This document shows positions 9,823 through 19,700 of a DNA stretch of 64,000 bases, piece after piece (positions within the stretch are counted from its first letter, which is position 1; every line of letters starts with the position of its first letter). The DNA is from Listeria cornellensis FSL F6-0969. GTDB lineage: Bacteria > Bacillota > Bacilli > Lactobacillales > Listeriaceae. Location of the stretch: NCBI RefSeq assembly GCF_000525855.1, contig NZ_AODE01000004.1:186001-250000 (forward strand), read 5' to 3'. The translations under genes were made by a program, and so were the position numbers. The notes under the pieces were generated by a model that had not been told where the DNA came from, made no database searches, and worked only from the letters and a program-made list of their open reading frames with translations.

Positions 9823-9918
9823 AATTTTACTTGGATGGATATCATGTGATTGCTATGTAAAAGATTTGCAGGGCTACACGGGATTAATGTATCTGTCCAA
9901 GTTTTTGGAGTGAGCAAA

Positions 9919-12135
9919 ATGAATCAATTTTTGGCTAAATCTAATCCAAGGGAGACTATACAGGAACACACGGATAACCTTTTAGAAAATTTTCACGTTC
10001 TAAAAGCAAAATACCCAAGAATTACCGTGGATTGGAAATTGTTATGGCTAGCTTGTTTAATACATGATTTAGGGAAGATGAATTTAGTATTTCAGCAAAA
10101 AGTATCTGGTGGTGGTTCTGCGTTTAAAACAAATGAGATTCCGCATGGTTATTTATCTGTAGCATTTGTCCCATTTGAGAGGTTGGAAGATGAAGGCTAT
10201 TTAGAGTATGAAATTAGAGTGCTTTTTCAGGCTATAGCAAGGCATCATGAGAGAAAATTTCATCGGTCAAAAGATGCTTGGAAAGAAGAAATCTCGAAAT
10301 TAGAAATAGAATGGGATCATTTTGAATATGGTACATTAAAAAATAGTCTAGAGTACCATACGGCTGATTACATACCAGAGATATATTTTCATATTAACGA
10401 TCAAATTTTTGAGGATGACGATGTCTCATTTGATACTTTTCGTAAATACGTCCTGTTAAAAGGCCTCCTAAACCGGATTGATTTCGCGGCTAGTGCGGGG
10501 ATTGGTGTGGAGAAGCCGAATGATTTTTTGGAGTTGGCGATGACGGAACAGCTGGCTGGATTCCGAACGAAAAATCCTGACGCCGATTGGAAACCCTTAC
10601 AAAAATATATGCACGCGCATCAGGATGAGAATGTTATTGTTGTCGCGGAGACTGGGATGGGAAAAACGGAAGCGGGGCTACTTTGGCTGGGCGATCATAA
10701 AGGTTTTTTCACGTTGCCTTTGCGGACGGCGATTAATGCGATTTATAGCCGTTTAATTGATAGTGAAACGGGGATTATCAAGGAGTTTCAGACGGATCGT
10801 GTTGGCTTGTTGCATTCGGAAACTTACGGGCAATACTTGACGCACGAATCTCATTTTGATATGGATATCGATGAATATTATACGAAAACGCGTCAGATGT
10901 CGCTGCCAATAACGGTGTGCACGTTGGATCAACTTTTTGATTTTGTGTTTCGGTATGCTGGATTTGAGCCGAAGCTTGCGACGCTTTCTTATTCTAAAGT
11001 CATTATCGACGAAGTGCAGATGTATTCGCCGGACTTGTTGGCGTACCTCATTGTTGGACTTTCTTATATTCAAAAAGTCGGTGGGAAATTCACGATTTTA
11101 ACGGCGACGTTGCCGGGGATTATTCCTGATTTACTAGCTGAAAATGGTGTTTCGTTCACGCGAGCGGAGGAGGATTTCATATCAAATCGAGTTCGCCATA
11201 GTGTGCAGGTGGTGCATGAGGCGATAACGAGCGATTTTATTCAGGATTTTTATGATGGCAATCGGATTTTGGTTATTTGTAATACGGTTCGTGTGGCAAA
11301 AACGTTGTACGAGGAATTAGTTGCTATGTATGGTGATGCAGAAGTGAGATTGCTGCACAGCCAGTTTATTAAGCGCGATCGTTCGGTGAAAGAGGAAGCG
11401 ATTTTGTTGGATGGTCATAAAAATAGCGACAGGCCTTGTATTTGGATTGCGACGCAGGTTGTGGAGGCGTCTTTGGATATCGATTTTGATGTGCTGTTCA
11501 CGGAGCTTTCGGATTTGAATGGACTTTTTCAGCGGATGGGGCGTTGTTATCGGAATCGTGCGCTGGATGTCGCGACGAATGTGTATGTTTTTGATGAGGA
11601 TTGTTCGGGTGTAGCGCCGCGTGGCTTTATTGATGAGCAGATCCATGATAATTCGAAGGCTGTGTTGCAAAATTGCGATGGTCCGATTTCTGAGGCGGAG
11701 AAGCTTTCGATGATTGATCAGGTTTATTCGACGGAGGCGCTAGAGGGTAGCAAGTATTATGACGAAGTGAAGGGCATGATTGGCTACGTGAAATCGTTTA
11801 AGACGTATGAATTAGATAAAAAAGAGGTGCAGAAGCGATTCCGCAATATTAATTCTGTTGCTGCCATTCCAGAAAGTATTTATAGGGAGAATAAGGTGCA
11901 AATTACTGGATACATGGAGACTATCAAAACGGGGGCGACTCGTAAAGATAAAATGCGTGCAAGGACAAAGCTTTCGGCGTTTATGCTCGACGTGCCTGGT
12001 TATATTTATGAAGAGGGGAGTAGTAGGAAAATCGAGATTAATAAGTATGAGCAAGTGATTATTTTTGACTGTCACTATGATGAAGGGCTAGGCTTAACGC
12101 CAAAAGAAAAGGAGCAGGAAAATCCATTTTTCTAG
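9919..12135 (+). CDS. cas3: Cas3, HD nuclease-helicase effector (type I)
   Basis: 738 residues from MNQFLAKSNPRETIQEHTDN; the ATG at 9919 has GGAGTGAG upstream. The HD nuclease domain shows LIHDLGKMN near residue 49 and ARHHE near 110. The helicase part has a Walker A loop AETGMGKTEAG near 244, a DExx box IIDEVQMY near 363, ILTATLP soon after, and a C-terminal GLFQRMGRCYRN motif VI. Recruited by Cascade, it unwinds and degrades the target. It lies about 100 bases after cas5. Intact as read. Confidence 0.92.
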   Translation: MNQFLAKSNPRETIQEHTDNLLENFHVLKAKYPRITVDWKLLWLACLIHDLGKMNLVFQQKVSGGGSAFKTNEIPHGYLSVAFVPFERLEDEGYLEYEIRVLFQAIARHHERKFHRSKDAWKEEISKLEIEWDHFEYGTLKNSLEYHTADYIPEIYFHINDQIFEDDDVSFDTFRKYVLLKGLLNRIDFAASAGIGVEKPNDFLELAMTEQLAGFRTKNPDADWKPLQKYMHAHQDENVIVVAETGMGKTEAGLLWLGDHKGFFTLPLRTAINAIYSRLIDSETGIIKEFQTDRVGLLHSETYGQYLTHESHFDMDIDEYYTKTRQMSLPITVCTLDQLFDFVFRYAGFEPKLATLSYSKVIIDEVQMYSPDLLAYLIVGLSYIQKVGGKFTILTATLPGIIPDLLAENGVSFTRAEEDFISNRVRHSVQVVHEAITSDFIQDFYDGNRILVICNTVRVAKTLYEELVAMYGDAEVRLLHSQFIKRDRSVKEEAILLDGHKNSDRPCIWIATQVVEASLDIDFDVLFTELSDLNGLFQRMGRCYRNRALDVATNVYVFDEDCSGVAPRGFIDEQIHDNSKAVLQNCDGPISEAEKLSMIDQVYSTEALEGSKYYDEVKGMIGYVKSFKTYELDKKEVQKRFRNINSVAAIPESIYRENKVQITGYMETIKTGATRKDKMRARTKLSAFMLDVPGYIYEEGSSRKIEINKYEQVIIFDCHYDEGLGLTPKEKEQENPFF

Positions 12136-12149
12136 GAGTGAGCGGTGGA

Positions 12150-12639
12150 ATGAGAATTAGCGGGACGCATGTTTATTATTATTTTGTGTGTAAGCGGAAA
12201 TTGTGGTGTTTCTCGAAGTCGATTCGGATGGAGCATTTGGATGAGAATGTGCAGCTCGGTAAATTGCTGGATGAGTCGAGTTACAATCGTGATTCGGGTC
12301 AGGTGATGATCGATGAGACGGTAAATATTGATTTTATTCGTGATTGGAAAGTGCTTCATGAGGTGAAAAAAAGCCGTGCCATCGAAGAAGCGGGAATTTG
12401 GCAGTTGAAGTATTATATTTATTTTTTACGGGAAAAAGGGATTGCAATTGAGAATGGTGTGATTGATTATCCGAAATTGCGGCGGCGGGAAGAGGTGGAG
12501 CTAACTGAGGAAGATGAGCAAACATTGATGCGGATTTTGGCGGATATTGAGGAGATTTGTTCCCAAGAAAAAGCGCCAAATGTTATAGAAAAGCCAATCT
12601 GTAAAAAAATGTGCGTACTTTGAGTATTGCTATATTTGA
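12150..12639 (+). CDS. cas4: Cas4, RecB-like nuclease for spacer acquisition (3' end frameshifted as read)
   Basis: About 162 residues, start MRISGTHVYYYFVCKRKLWC. It has the N-terminal iron-sulfur cysteine (YFVCKRKLW), the RecB-type core (DWKVLHEVKKSR, then WQLKYYIYFL) and C-terminal cysteines. As read it stops at 12623 with ICKKMCVL. Removing one A from the seven-A run at 12603-12609 gives ICKKCAYFEYCYI and a stop at 12639, restoring the C-x2-C-x5-C cluster that every Cas4 needs. The start codon could also be the GTG at 12138, but that sits inside the ribosome site. Confidence 0.85.
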
Positions 12640-12651
12640 GAGGTGAATTAG

Positions 12652-13641
12652 ATGGAAAGTTATTATTTGTTTTCGAATGGCGAGTTGAAGCGGAAGGATA
12701 ATGTGGTGAGATTGACGGCGCCGGATGGGAATTTTAAAGATTTGAAAGTCGAGATGACGCGTGAAATTTTTCTGTTTGGCGAAGTGAGTTTGAATACGAA
12801 ATGCTTGAATTATATTGGACAGCTCGGGATTCCGGTGCATATTTTTAATTATTACGGATTTTATAGTGGGAGTTATTATCCGCGGGAATCGAATGTTTCC
12901 GGAGAGTTGCTCGTTGCTCAGGTTTCGCATTATGCGGATGAGAAAAAGCGTCATGATGTTGCGATACAATTTGTTGAGAGTGCATCGTTCAATATTTTGC
13001 GGAATTTAAGGTATTATCGGCAACGTGGAAAAGATGTGGATGCGGCGATGGATGAAATCAAGTCATTGCGCAGGAAGATTACAAAAACGGACAATATTCA
13101 AGAGTTGATGGGGATTGAGGGCAATATTCGCAAGGTTTACTATCGGGCTTGGCAGTCGATTATTAATCAAGAAATTGACTTTGAGAAAAGGGTGAAGCGC
13201 CCACCGGATAACATGATAAATACACTGATTTCCTATGTGAATTCGCTGGTGTACTCGAGCTGTTTGACGGAGATATACAAGACGCAGCTAAATCCGGCTA
13301 TCAGTTATTTGCACAGTGCGGGTGAACGGCGATTCTCGTTATGTCTGGACATTTCGGAGGTTTTCAAGCCGTTGATTGCGGATCGTTTGATTTTTAGTAT
13401 GCTGAATAAAAATATCATTACAGAAAAAGATTTTGAAAAAGAGGCTAATTTTTGCTATATGAAAAAAGAAGCGCGGCAGAAAATTTTGCAGGCGTATGAT
13501 ATTCGGATGAAAGAGACGGTGAAACATCGAGATTTGGGTCGCAATGTGTCATACCGTCATTTGATTCGGTTGGAATGCTATAAATTAATTAAGCATTTGA
13601 TGAATGACAAGAGCTATGAAGGATTTAAGATTTGGTGGTGA
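12652..13641 (+). CDS. cas1: Cas1, spacer-integration nuclease (type I-B)
   Basis: 329 residues, ATG with GAGAGGTG upstream. Shows the beta-strand N-terminus with IPVHIFNYYGFYSGSYYPRE, the catalytic Glu region GIEGNIRKVYY near 155, PAISYLHSAGERRFSLCLDISE with conserved His and DISE near 220-240, and KKEARQKIL, all typical of type I-B Cas1. It follows cas4 closely and is followed by cas2 eight bases on. Intact. Confidence 0.93.
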   Translation: MESYYLFSNGELKRKDNVVRLTAPDGNFKDLKVEMTREIFLFGEVSLNTKCLNYIGQLGIPVHIFNYYGFYSGSYYPRESNVSGELLVAQVSHYADEKKRHDVAIQFVESASFNILRNLRYYRQRGKDVDAAMDEIKSLRRKITKTDNIQELMGIEGNIRKVYYRAWQSIINQEIDFEKRVKRPPDNMINTLISYVNSLVYSSCLTEIYKTQLNPAISYLHSAGERRFSLCLDISEVFKPLIADRLIFSMLNKNIITEKDFEKEANFCYMKKEARQKILQAYDIRMKETVKHRDLGRNVSYRHLIRLECYKLIKHLMNDKSYEGFKIWW

Positions 13642-13648
13642 GTGAGGC

Positions 13649-13927
13649 ATGTATATCATCTTGATTTATGATATTGCGCAAGATAATGGAGGCGCGAAAG
13701 TATCACGAAATATCTTTAAAATTTGTAAAAAATATTTGACGCACGTTCAAAAATCGGTTTTTGAAGGAGAAATTACTCCGGCTTTATTGGTAAAATTGCG
13801 GATGGAATTGGATAAATATATTCGCGATGAAGAAGACTCTGTGATTGTGTTTTCGAGTAGGCAAGAACGCTGGCTGGAGAAGGAGTTCTGGGGCGTAGCT
13901 GATGAAAAAACGTCTAATTTTTTCTGA
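13649..13927 (+). CDS. cas2: Cas2, spacer-integration partner of Cas1
   Basis: 92 residues starting MYIILIYDIAQDNGGAKVSR: strand-one with the conserved Asp (LIYDI) and the RNIFKICKKYLTHVQKSVFEGE segment typical of Cas2. GTGAGG precedes the start. It is the last gene of the cas operon; the CRISPR leader starts right after it. Confidence 0.92.
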   Translation: MYIILIYDIAQDNGGAKVSRNIFKICKKYLTHVQKSVFEGEITPALLVKLRMELDKYIRDEEDSVIVFSSRQERWLEKEFWGVADEKTSNFF

Positions 13928-14127
13928 TGGTTAAAAAATCTGTCGACCTCCGGTAGTGTCAAATCTATGGGAGGTCGACAGATTTTGGTTGAGCGCTGGG
14001 GGAGAATGGGTTGAGGCGATTTGAAGGGGTAAGGGATGTTAAAGTTAGGTGGAAATACTGATTTTTTCTGGCGGTCGACAGATTTGGGGTAATGAGGTAT
14101 TATGGGAGTAGGGCTGAAATTGGACGG
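13928..14127 (+). promoter_or_regulatory. CRISPR leader with hairpin and duplicated GGTCGACAGATTT element
   Basis: The 200 bases between cas2 and the first repeat carry a perfect 17-base inverted repeat (13935-13951 with 13970-13986, centred on CTGTCGACCTCC), which may also terminate the cas transcript. A second copy of GGTCGACAGATTT with GGGG after it occurs at 14073-14089, about 100 bases on. The array promoter should lie here; I cannot pin down -10 and -35 boxes with confidence. Confidence 0.55.
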
Positions 14128-15715
14128 GTTTTTATCTAAGTAATGTGAAATGTAAATTTGGTGGAGCAATTTCTGGAGCTAGGTACTAAGGATGTTTTTA
14201 TCTAAGTAATGTGAAATGTAAATTTTCCAGTTCCAATCATGACACACAATAAATGATAGTTTTTATCTAAGTAATGTGAAATGTAAATGTAACTAAAGCA
14301 TCGACAACAGCTTTCGCATCAACGTTTTTATCTAAGTAATGTGAAATGTAAATAATCCACTTGTAACTGGCTTCAAGGTTGCGGCAATCTGTTTTTATCT
14401 AAGTAATGTGAAATGTAAATATGCTCATGAAGCCATCACCATATAAGCGAGCGTCGTTTTTATCTAAGTAATGTGAAATGTAAATAAATAACTGGGAATG
14501 ACGGCAATTTCGTAACAATCGTTTTTATCTAAGTAATGTGAAATGTAAATTACTCAACAATGTTTTTTGGTAAACAAGTCCTTTTTGTTTTTATCTAAGT
14601 AATGTGAAATGTAAATCCGCGTTGATAATCAGATACTTAATGCCTTCTTTCAGTTTTTATCTAAGTAATGTGAAATGTAAATTCGAAAAGTAGTTGTTTC
14701 GCCTCGTCTTCTTCGACGTTTTTATCTAAGTAATGTGAAATGTAAATACGGTATTCTAAGGTTTTAGGCCCAGAAAAGAAACGGTTTTTTATCTAAGTAA
14801 TGTGAAATGTAAATTCCGAGGGATACCTAACCCGTCGACCTGCTTACGTAGTTTTTATCTAAGTAATGTGAAATGTAAATTCCATTGAATGATGCTGTTC
14901 GCAAAATCAACAAGGTTTTTATCTAAGTAATGTGAAATGTAAATATTGAAAACTTCCCAATACCACGCATACGCTCATGTTTTTATCTAAGTAATGTGAA
15001 ATGTAAATTCGGGTTGTTTGATTTGGAAAAATAAATTTCTGTCGGTTTTTATCTAAGTAATGTGAAATGTAAATTGGGCTCTTTGCAATTCTCACTTGTT
15101 GTAACTCTAGTTTTTATCTAAGTAATGTGAAATGTAAATATATGAATTACTTCCGATCTGCCTTCGGTCGTCAGTTTTTATCTAAGTAATGTGAAATGTA
15201 AATCCCGTTGCATCTGGATTTTCTCCCTTAGGTGGATTGGGTTTTTATCTAAGTAATGTGAAATGTAAATGTAGGGGACAGAGTAAGTATAAGTTAGCAT
15301 CTCTGTTTTTATCTAAGTAATGTGAAATGTAAATCACAGTACATGCTGCTTACTCATAGCATCTTGAAGTTTTTATCTAAGTAATGTGAAATGTAAATAC
15401 GACAGGGGATAGAAGCATGGATTTACTCGTGTTGTGGTTTTTATCTAAGTAATGTGAAATGTAAATTTAGTAAAAATAAATCCTATCGATAGTCACGGGG
15501 CGGGTTTTTATCTAAGTAATGTGAAATGTAAATTGCATACCGTTGTGTGTACTTTCGTAAGTCGTGACGGTTTTTATCTAAGTAATGTGAAATGTAAATT
15601 ACATTCTCCCGCTAGCTCCTCTAACTCCGATTCACGTTTTTATCTAAGTAATGTGAAATGTAAATAGTGCAAGTAAGCCAAGGCCCACACCCAACACGAT
15701 AGTTTTTATCTAAGT
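14128..15715 (+). CRISPR. Type I-B CRISPR array, 24 full repeats plus an interrupted 25th
   Basis: The repeat is 30 bases, beginning GTTTTTATCTAAG and ending GTGAAATGTAAAT, at starts 14128, 14194, 14259, 14324, 14391 and so on to 15636, with a 14-base remnant at 15702-15715. Spacers are about 34-38 bases and I see no duplicates. All full repeats look identical, except that the one at 14784 has six T instead of five, probably the same homopolymer miscall seen elsewhere. The array lies directly after cas2 and is read rightward from the leader at 13928. The 25th repeat is cut by the element at 15716. Confidence 0.97.
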
Positions 15716-15911
15716 GAACCAATTTCATAACTCCTTTTTTATTTGCGGAGGAATAATATCCCTTTCTAATTTAGAATGGCGTTCCTAATAGTTTTGTAGG
15801 TTCCTGTTATTGTATTTTTATGGAAAATGAGCAGAAATTAACGTTATTACTGGGGAGGTAGCGTTCTGTAAACCATTGGGCTGCAACGCTTTTGAATTAT
15901 GAAATTGGTTC
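15716..15911. mobile_element. MITE-like element inserted in the terminal CRISPR repeat
   Basis: 196 bases bounded by inverted ends (GAACCAATTTCATAACTC on the left, the complement of GAATTATGAAATTGGTTC on the right, 17 of 18 matching). A four-base duplication AAGT is present on both sides. Outside it, the CRISPR repeat resumes briefly as AAGTAAT before degenerating. There is no transposase gene inside. The right end shares 36 of 39 bases with the left end of the element at 43257. Confidence 0.8.
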
Positions 15912-15996
15912 AAGTAATCTGGAAGGAATGAATAACCTAAACCGCACCGCAATTGTTTACAAAAAGTTCGGAATATATTACCGTTTTATTAAGGGG

Positions 15997-16021
15997 AACT
16001 TACAGCTAAAGTAAGTTTTTT
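15997..16021 (+). terminator. Probable terminator downstream of the array
   Basis: AACTTAC and GTAAGTT form a seven-pair stem with a seven-base loop, followed by six T. Suitable as the end of the CRISPR transcript. The 80 bases between the MITE and this hairpin hold nothing else I can name. Confidence 0.55.
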
Positions 16022-16071
16022 ATAGAGAACGCATTTATATGACATAAAGTGGAGGTGTAAGATACGTAAAA

Positions 16072-16354
16072 AATACGTATGGTTGATTTTGATTGTTGTA
16101 GTTGTCGTTATTATTTTGACAGGAGGTAGAATGTATATGAACAATTTCGATAAACAAGCAGCTGGGAGTAATAAGGAAGCGCAAAAATAATGAAAACGGA
16201 AGAATATATGGCACTATATTTAGTTCGCCATTATGAAGATGTTCGGAGTATTGAATTTCACCCAAAAAATGAGAATCTGATTACTTTTTCTGGGTCAAAA
16301 ATGACCTGTTTTAAAACTTATTTATGGTACATAGCTGAAGATGCTCCTCACTGA
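16072..16354 (+). pseudogene. Small membrane protein remnant in two frames (possibly DUF3139-like)
   Basis: A perfect GGAGGTG lies six bases before ATA at 16072, where a start codon would be expected. The frame reads RKKYVWLILIVVVVVIILTGG, a membrane anchor, to a stop at 16190. The second frame begins at ATG 16190 (overlapping that stop) and gives MKTEEYMALYLVRHYEDVRS with IEFHPKNENLITFSG. Anchor plus this short domain resembles DUF3139-type lipoprotein-like proteins of Bacilli. The missing ATG and the frame change suggest a decayed or miscalled gene. Weak family call. Confidence 0.4.
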
Positions 16355-16380
16355 ACACCGTGACAAGCATCTTCTTTTTT
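16337..16380 (+). terminator. Terminator overlapping the end of the small membrane gene
   Basis: GAAGATGCT (16337-16345) pairs with AGCATCTTC (16366-16374), followed by TTTTTT. The next 370 bases up to the surface-protein start contain no ORF that I trust; they must hold that gene's promoter, which I cannot place. Confidence 0.75.
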
Positions 16381-16757
16381 ATTTAGCGTTATTTTCCTAA
16401 CACAAGAAAGTGTCCTATAAGTTGACGTAACAAAATAATTTTCTGGAAAATACTAGTTTTTATAAAAAATTTGATAACATAAGGGTATGCCAAGGAAAAT
16501 AAGCCAAAGTAATCTTGAAAATTAATTAGCATTTTAGCAATTACCTCCGTACTAGGGACAAGTATTATAACTCCCCTCCAGATTATTTTCACAGAGGTGC
16601 CGACAAGATAGGCGAAATTAAGCTTTGTAACTAATCTTATACTTTAGCGCTCTCACATTCACAAAAAACAAAAAACAACGAATGACACAATTTGAGCTCG
16701 GCCACAGAAACCGTCCAATAAGCACCCTAAAAATAAAATTTGAAAGAGGTTATTCAT

Positions 16758-19700
16758 TTGAAAATCAAAAAAATATTTACTACGCTGGCATTAACATCTA
16801 TTGTAGGAACCAGTTTTGTGACACCATTTCAGGCCTTATTGGTGGAAGCTTCTGAGGAGAACGCCAACACGATAGCTATGGAACCCACGTCAAGCTATGT
16901 TAATAAGCCCATTGGAGCCAATCTTATAAGCCAAGATTTCAACATGGTGAATAACAAGTTCAAAGATTATCAGATTAGTGAGACTGGTGTTATAACAGTA
17001 CCTGATCCTGAAAAAACGCCAACACTGACTAATGATAGCGGTTGGTTACGTACAAGTCTAAACCCCAATCAAGCAATTTCAGCATCTAATCCATTTAGTT
17101 TCTCTACACGTGATTTCGGAAAAAGTGCACAAAATTATACGTATATTGCGACAACCATTACAACGGAACCTGGAAAGTTATATCAATTTAAATATGACAC
17201 GAAGTTATATAATCTAGGCGGTTTTGCTTCAAGTCCACAAAATAGTGTCATCGGAATGAGTGCACGCGTAGCAACACACGGTAGTAATGTAACTTATAAA
17301 AGTAATTCGTATAGTTTAGCTGGAACCTCCGCGGAAACCGTGACGAACAAGGATGAAATTATTGAATTTAGAGCGACTTCCGATAAAACCGTTATTTCTG
17401 CTGAAATGTCCTACATGAACTTGGACGCTGTTGGCGGTTATCATTTTGCTGCTATGAGTAATTATTCTATAAAAGAAATCGATGAAGCTACCAACCAAGA
17501 GGCACGGGAAACTATTGCTAGCCTATTTGTCGATAATGATGTTACTGGTACTATCAATAGTACGACAGATCAAGTCGCGATCGATACCGCCCAAAATTTA
17601 GTGACTGCTATCATCTCAGATAGCGTGAAAGCAGAATTACAACATCAATTAAATGAAGCTCAAAATCAGCTAGATGCACGTCTCGCAGAAGCTGCTGTCA
17701 ACGCTTTAACGGACGATCAAAATATCATCCTTTCAACCACGGATCAAACATCTATCGATAAGGCACAAGCACTAATAGACAACATGCCTGACTCTCCACA
17801 AAAAACAGCACTTCAAGAGCAACTAAAGGATGTACAAGCACAATTAGACAGCAACAATGCTACACTCCAAGCCGAAAAAGACCGTCAAGATGCAGCTTCT
17901 GATGCCGTCAAAGACTTATTCACAAATAACAACACGTCTAGCGATACCATCAAAGACACCACCGATCAAGCTACCATTGATGCCGCAAAAGCATTAGTAG
18001 ACGTTGTCACTGAACCAACAGTCAAAGCAGATTTAGAACAAAATATCGCCAAAGCGCAAAGCGCACTTGATGCGAAAAATGAGGCTACTCAAGCCGAAAC
18101 AAATCGCCAAAATGTTGCTACAGACGCTGTCAAAGATTTATTCACAAACAATGACACGTCTAGCGATACCATCAAAGACACCACCGATCAAGCTGCCATT
18201 GATGCCGCACAAGCATTAGTAGACGCTGTCACTGATCCAATGGTCAAAGCAGATTTAGAACAAAATATCGCCAAAGCGCAAAGCGCACTTGAAGCGAAAA
18301 ATGAGGCTACTCAAGCTGAAACAGATCGCCAAAATGCTGCTACAGACGCTGTCAAAGATTTATTCACAAGCAATGACACATCTAGCGATACCATCAAAGA
18401 CACCACCAATCAAGCTACTATTGATGCCGCACAAGCATTAGTAGATGCTGTCACTGATCCAATGGTCAAAGCAGATTTAGAACAAGATATCGCCAAAGCG
18501 CAAAGCGCACTTGAAGCGAAAAATGAGGCTACTCAAGCTGAAACAGATCGCCAAAATGCTGCTACAGACGCTGTCAAAGATTTATTCACAAACAATGACA
18601 TATCTAGCGATACCATCAAAGGCACCACCGATCAAGCTACCATTGATGCCGCACAAGCATTAGTAGACGTTGTCACTGATCCAACAGTCAAAGCAGATTT
18701 AGAACAAAATATCGCCAAAGCGCAAAGCGCACTTGAAGCGAAAAATGAGGCTACTCAAGCCGAAACAAATCGCCAAAATGCTGCTACAGACGCTGTCAAA
18801 GATTTATTCACAAACAATGACACGTCTAGCGATACCACCAAAGACACCACCGACCAAGTTGCCATTGAAGCCACACAAAAACTAATCGACGCAGTCACAG
18901 ACCCAGTTGGTAAAAGCAACTTACAAAAAGACCTAGACCGTGCCCAATCGTTACTGAACGAACGCTTAGCAACAATCGGTACCATTACACCAGCTGATTT
19001 CCTCATCGGTGGCGACAAATATGTCACAGGAACATTCACAGGAAGCGTAGCGAAAATCTCTCTATCCATCAACGATAAAGAGTATACAGGTGGCACAGTC
19101 AAAGCAGACGGTACGTTCACGTTCTATACCAATGACAAAAACATCAAGAACACAGACAAGGTGCTCGCGATTGCATATGATAAATATGGCAAAAAACTAG
19201 CAGAACAACAAATAACATTTGTCGAGCTAACTAAAGGGAAAATCACACCAGCGACGTACAACCTATCCACAGATAAAAACATCACGGGAACATACACGAA
19301 CGATGTAACAAAAGTAACCGTAACCGTAGGTGATAAAGAATACAAAGGCGGTACAGTAGCCAACGGAGCCTTCATTTTCTATGCCTTCGACAAAATCAAG
19401 AACGTAACTGATGTTGTCACTGTAAAAGCCTATGATACAACAGGAAAACTATTAGACACGAAAACACTGAACGTCATAACAGGCGCAGCCGTTGTCACAA
19501 AAGGAAGCATTGCCGTCAACGACATGTTAGTGCCTGGCGATAAGAACATCACTGGAACATATACAGATGACGTGCATTATGTGGTCGTGACAGTAGACGG
19601 TACCGAGTACAAAGGCGGTACATTTACAGATGACGCATTCAAGTTCTATGCTTTCGATAAAATCAGCAATGCAGAAAGCAACGTAACGATGCAAGCCTTC

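Noticed and set aside
10753-12075. Several minus-strand frames opposite cas3
   Set aside because: Arg/His-rich composition typical of antisense to a coding region; no starts with ribosome sites.
16389-16592. A 67-codon minus-strand frame upstream of the first surface gene
   Set aside because: No convincing ribosome site or family resemblance; the region is more likely the surface gene's promoter region.
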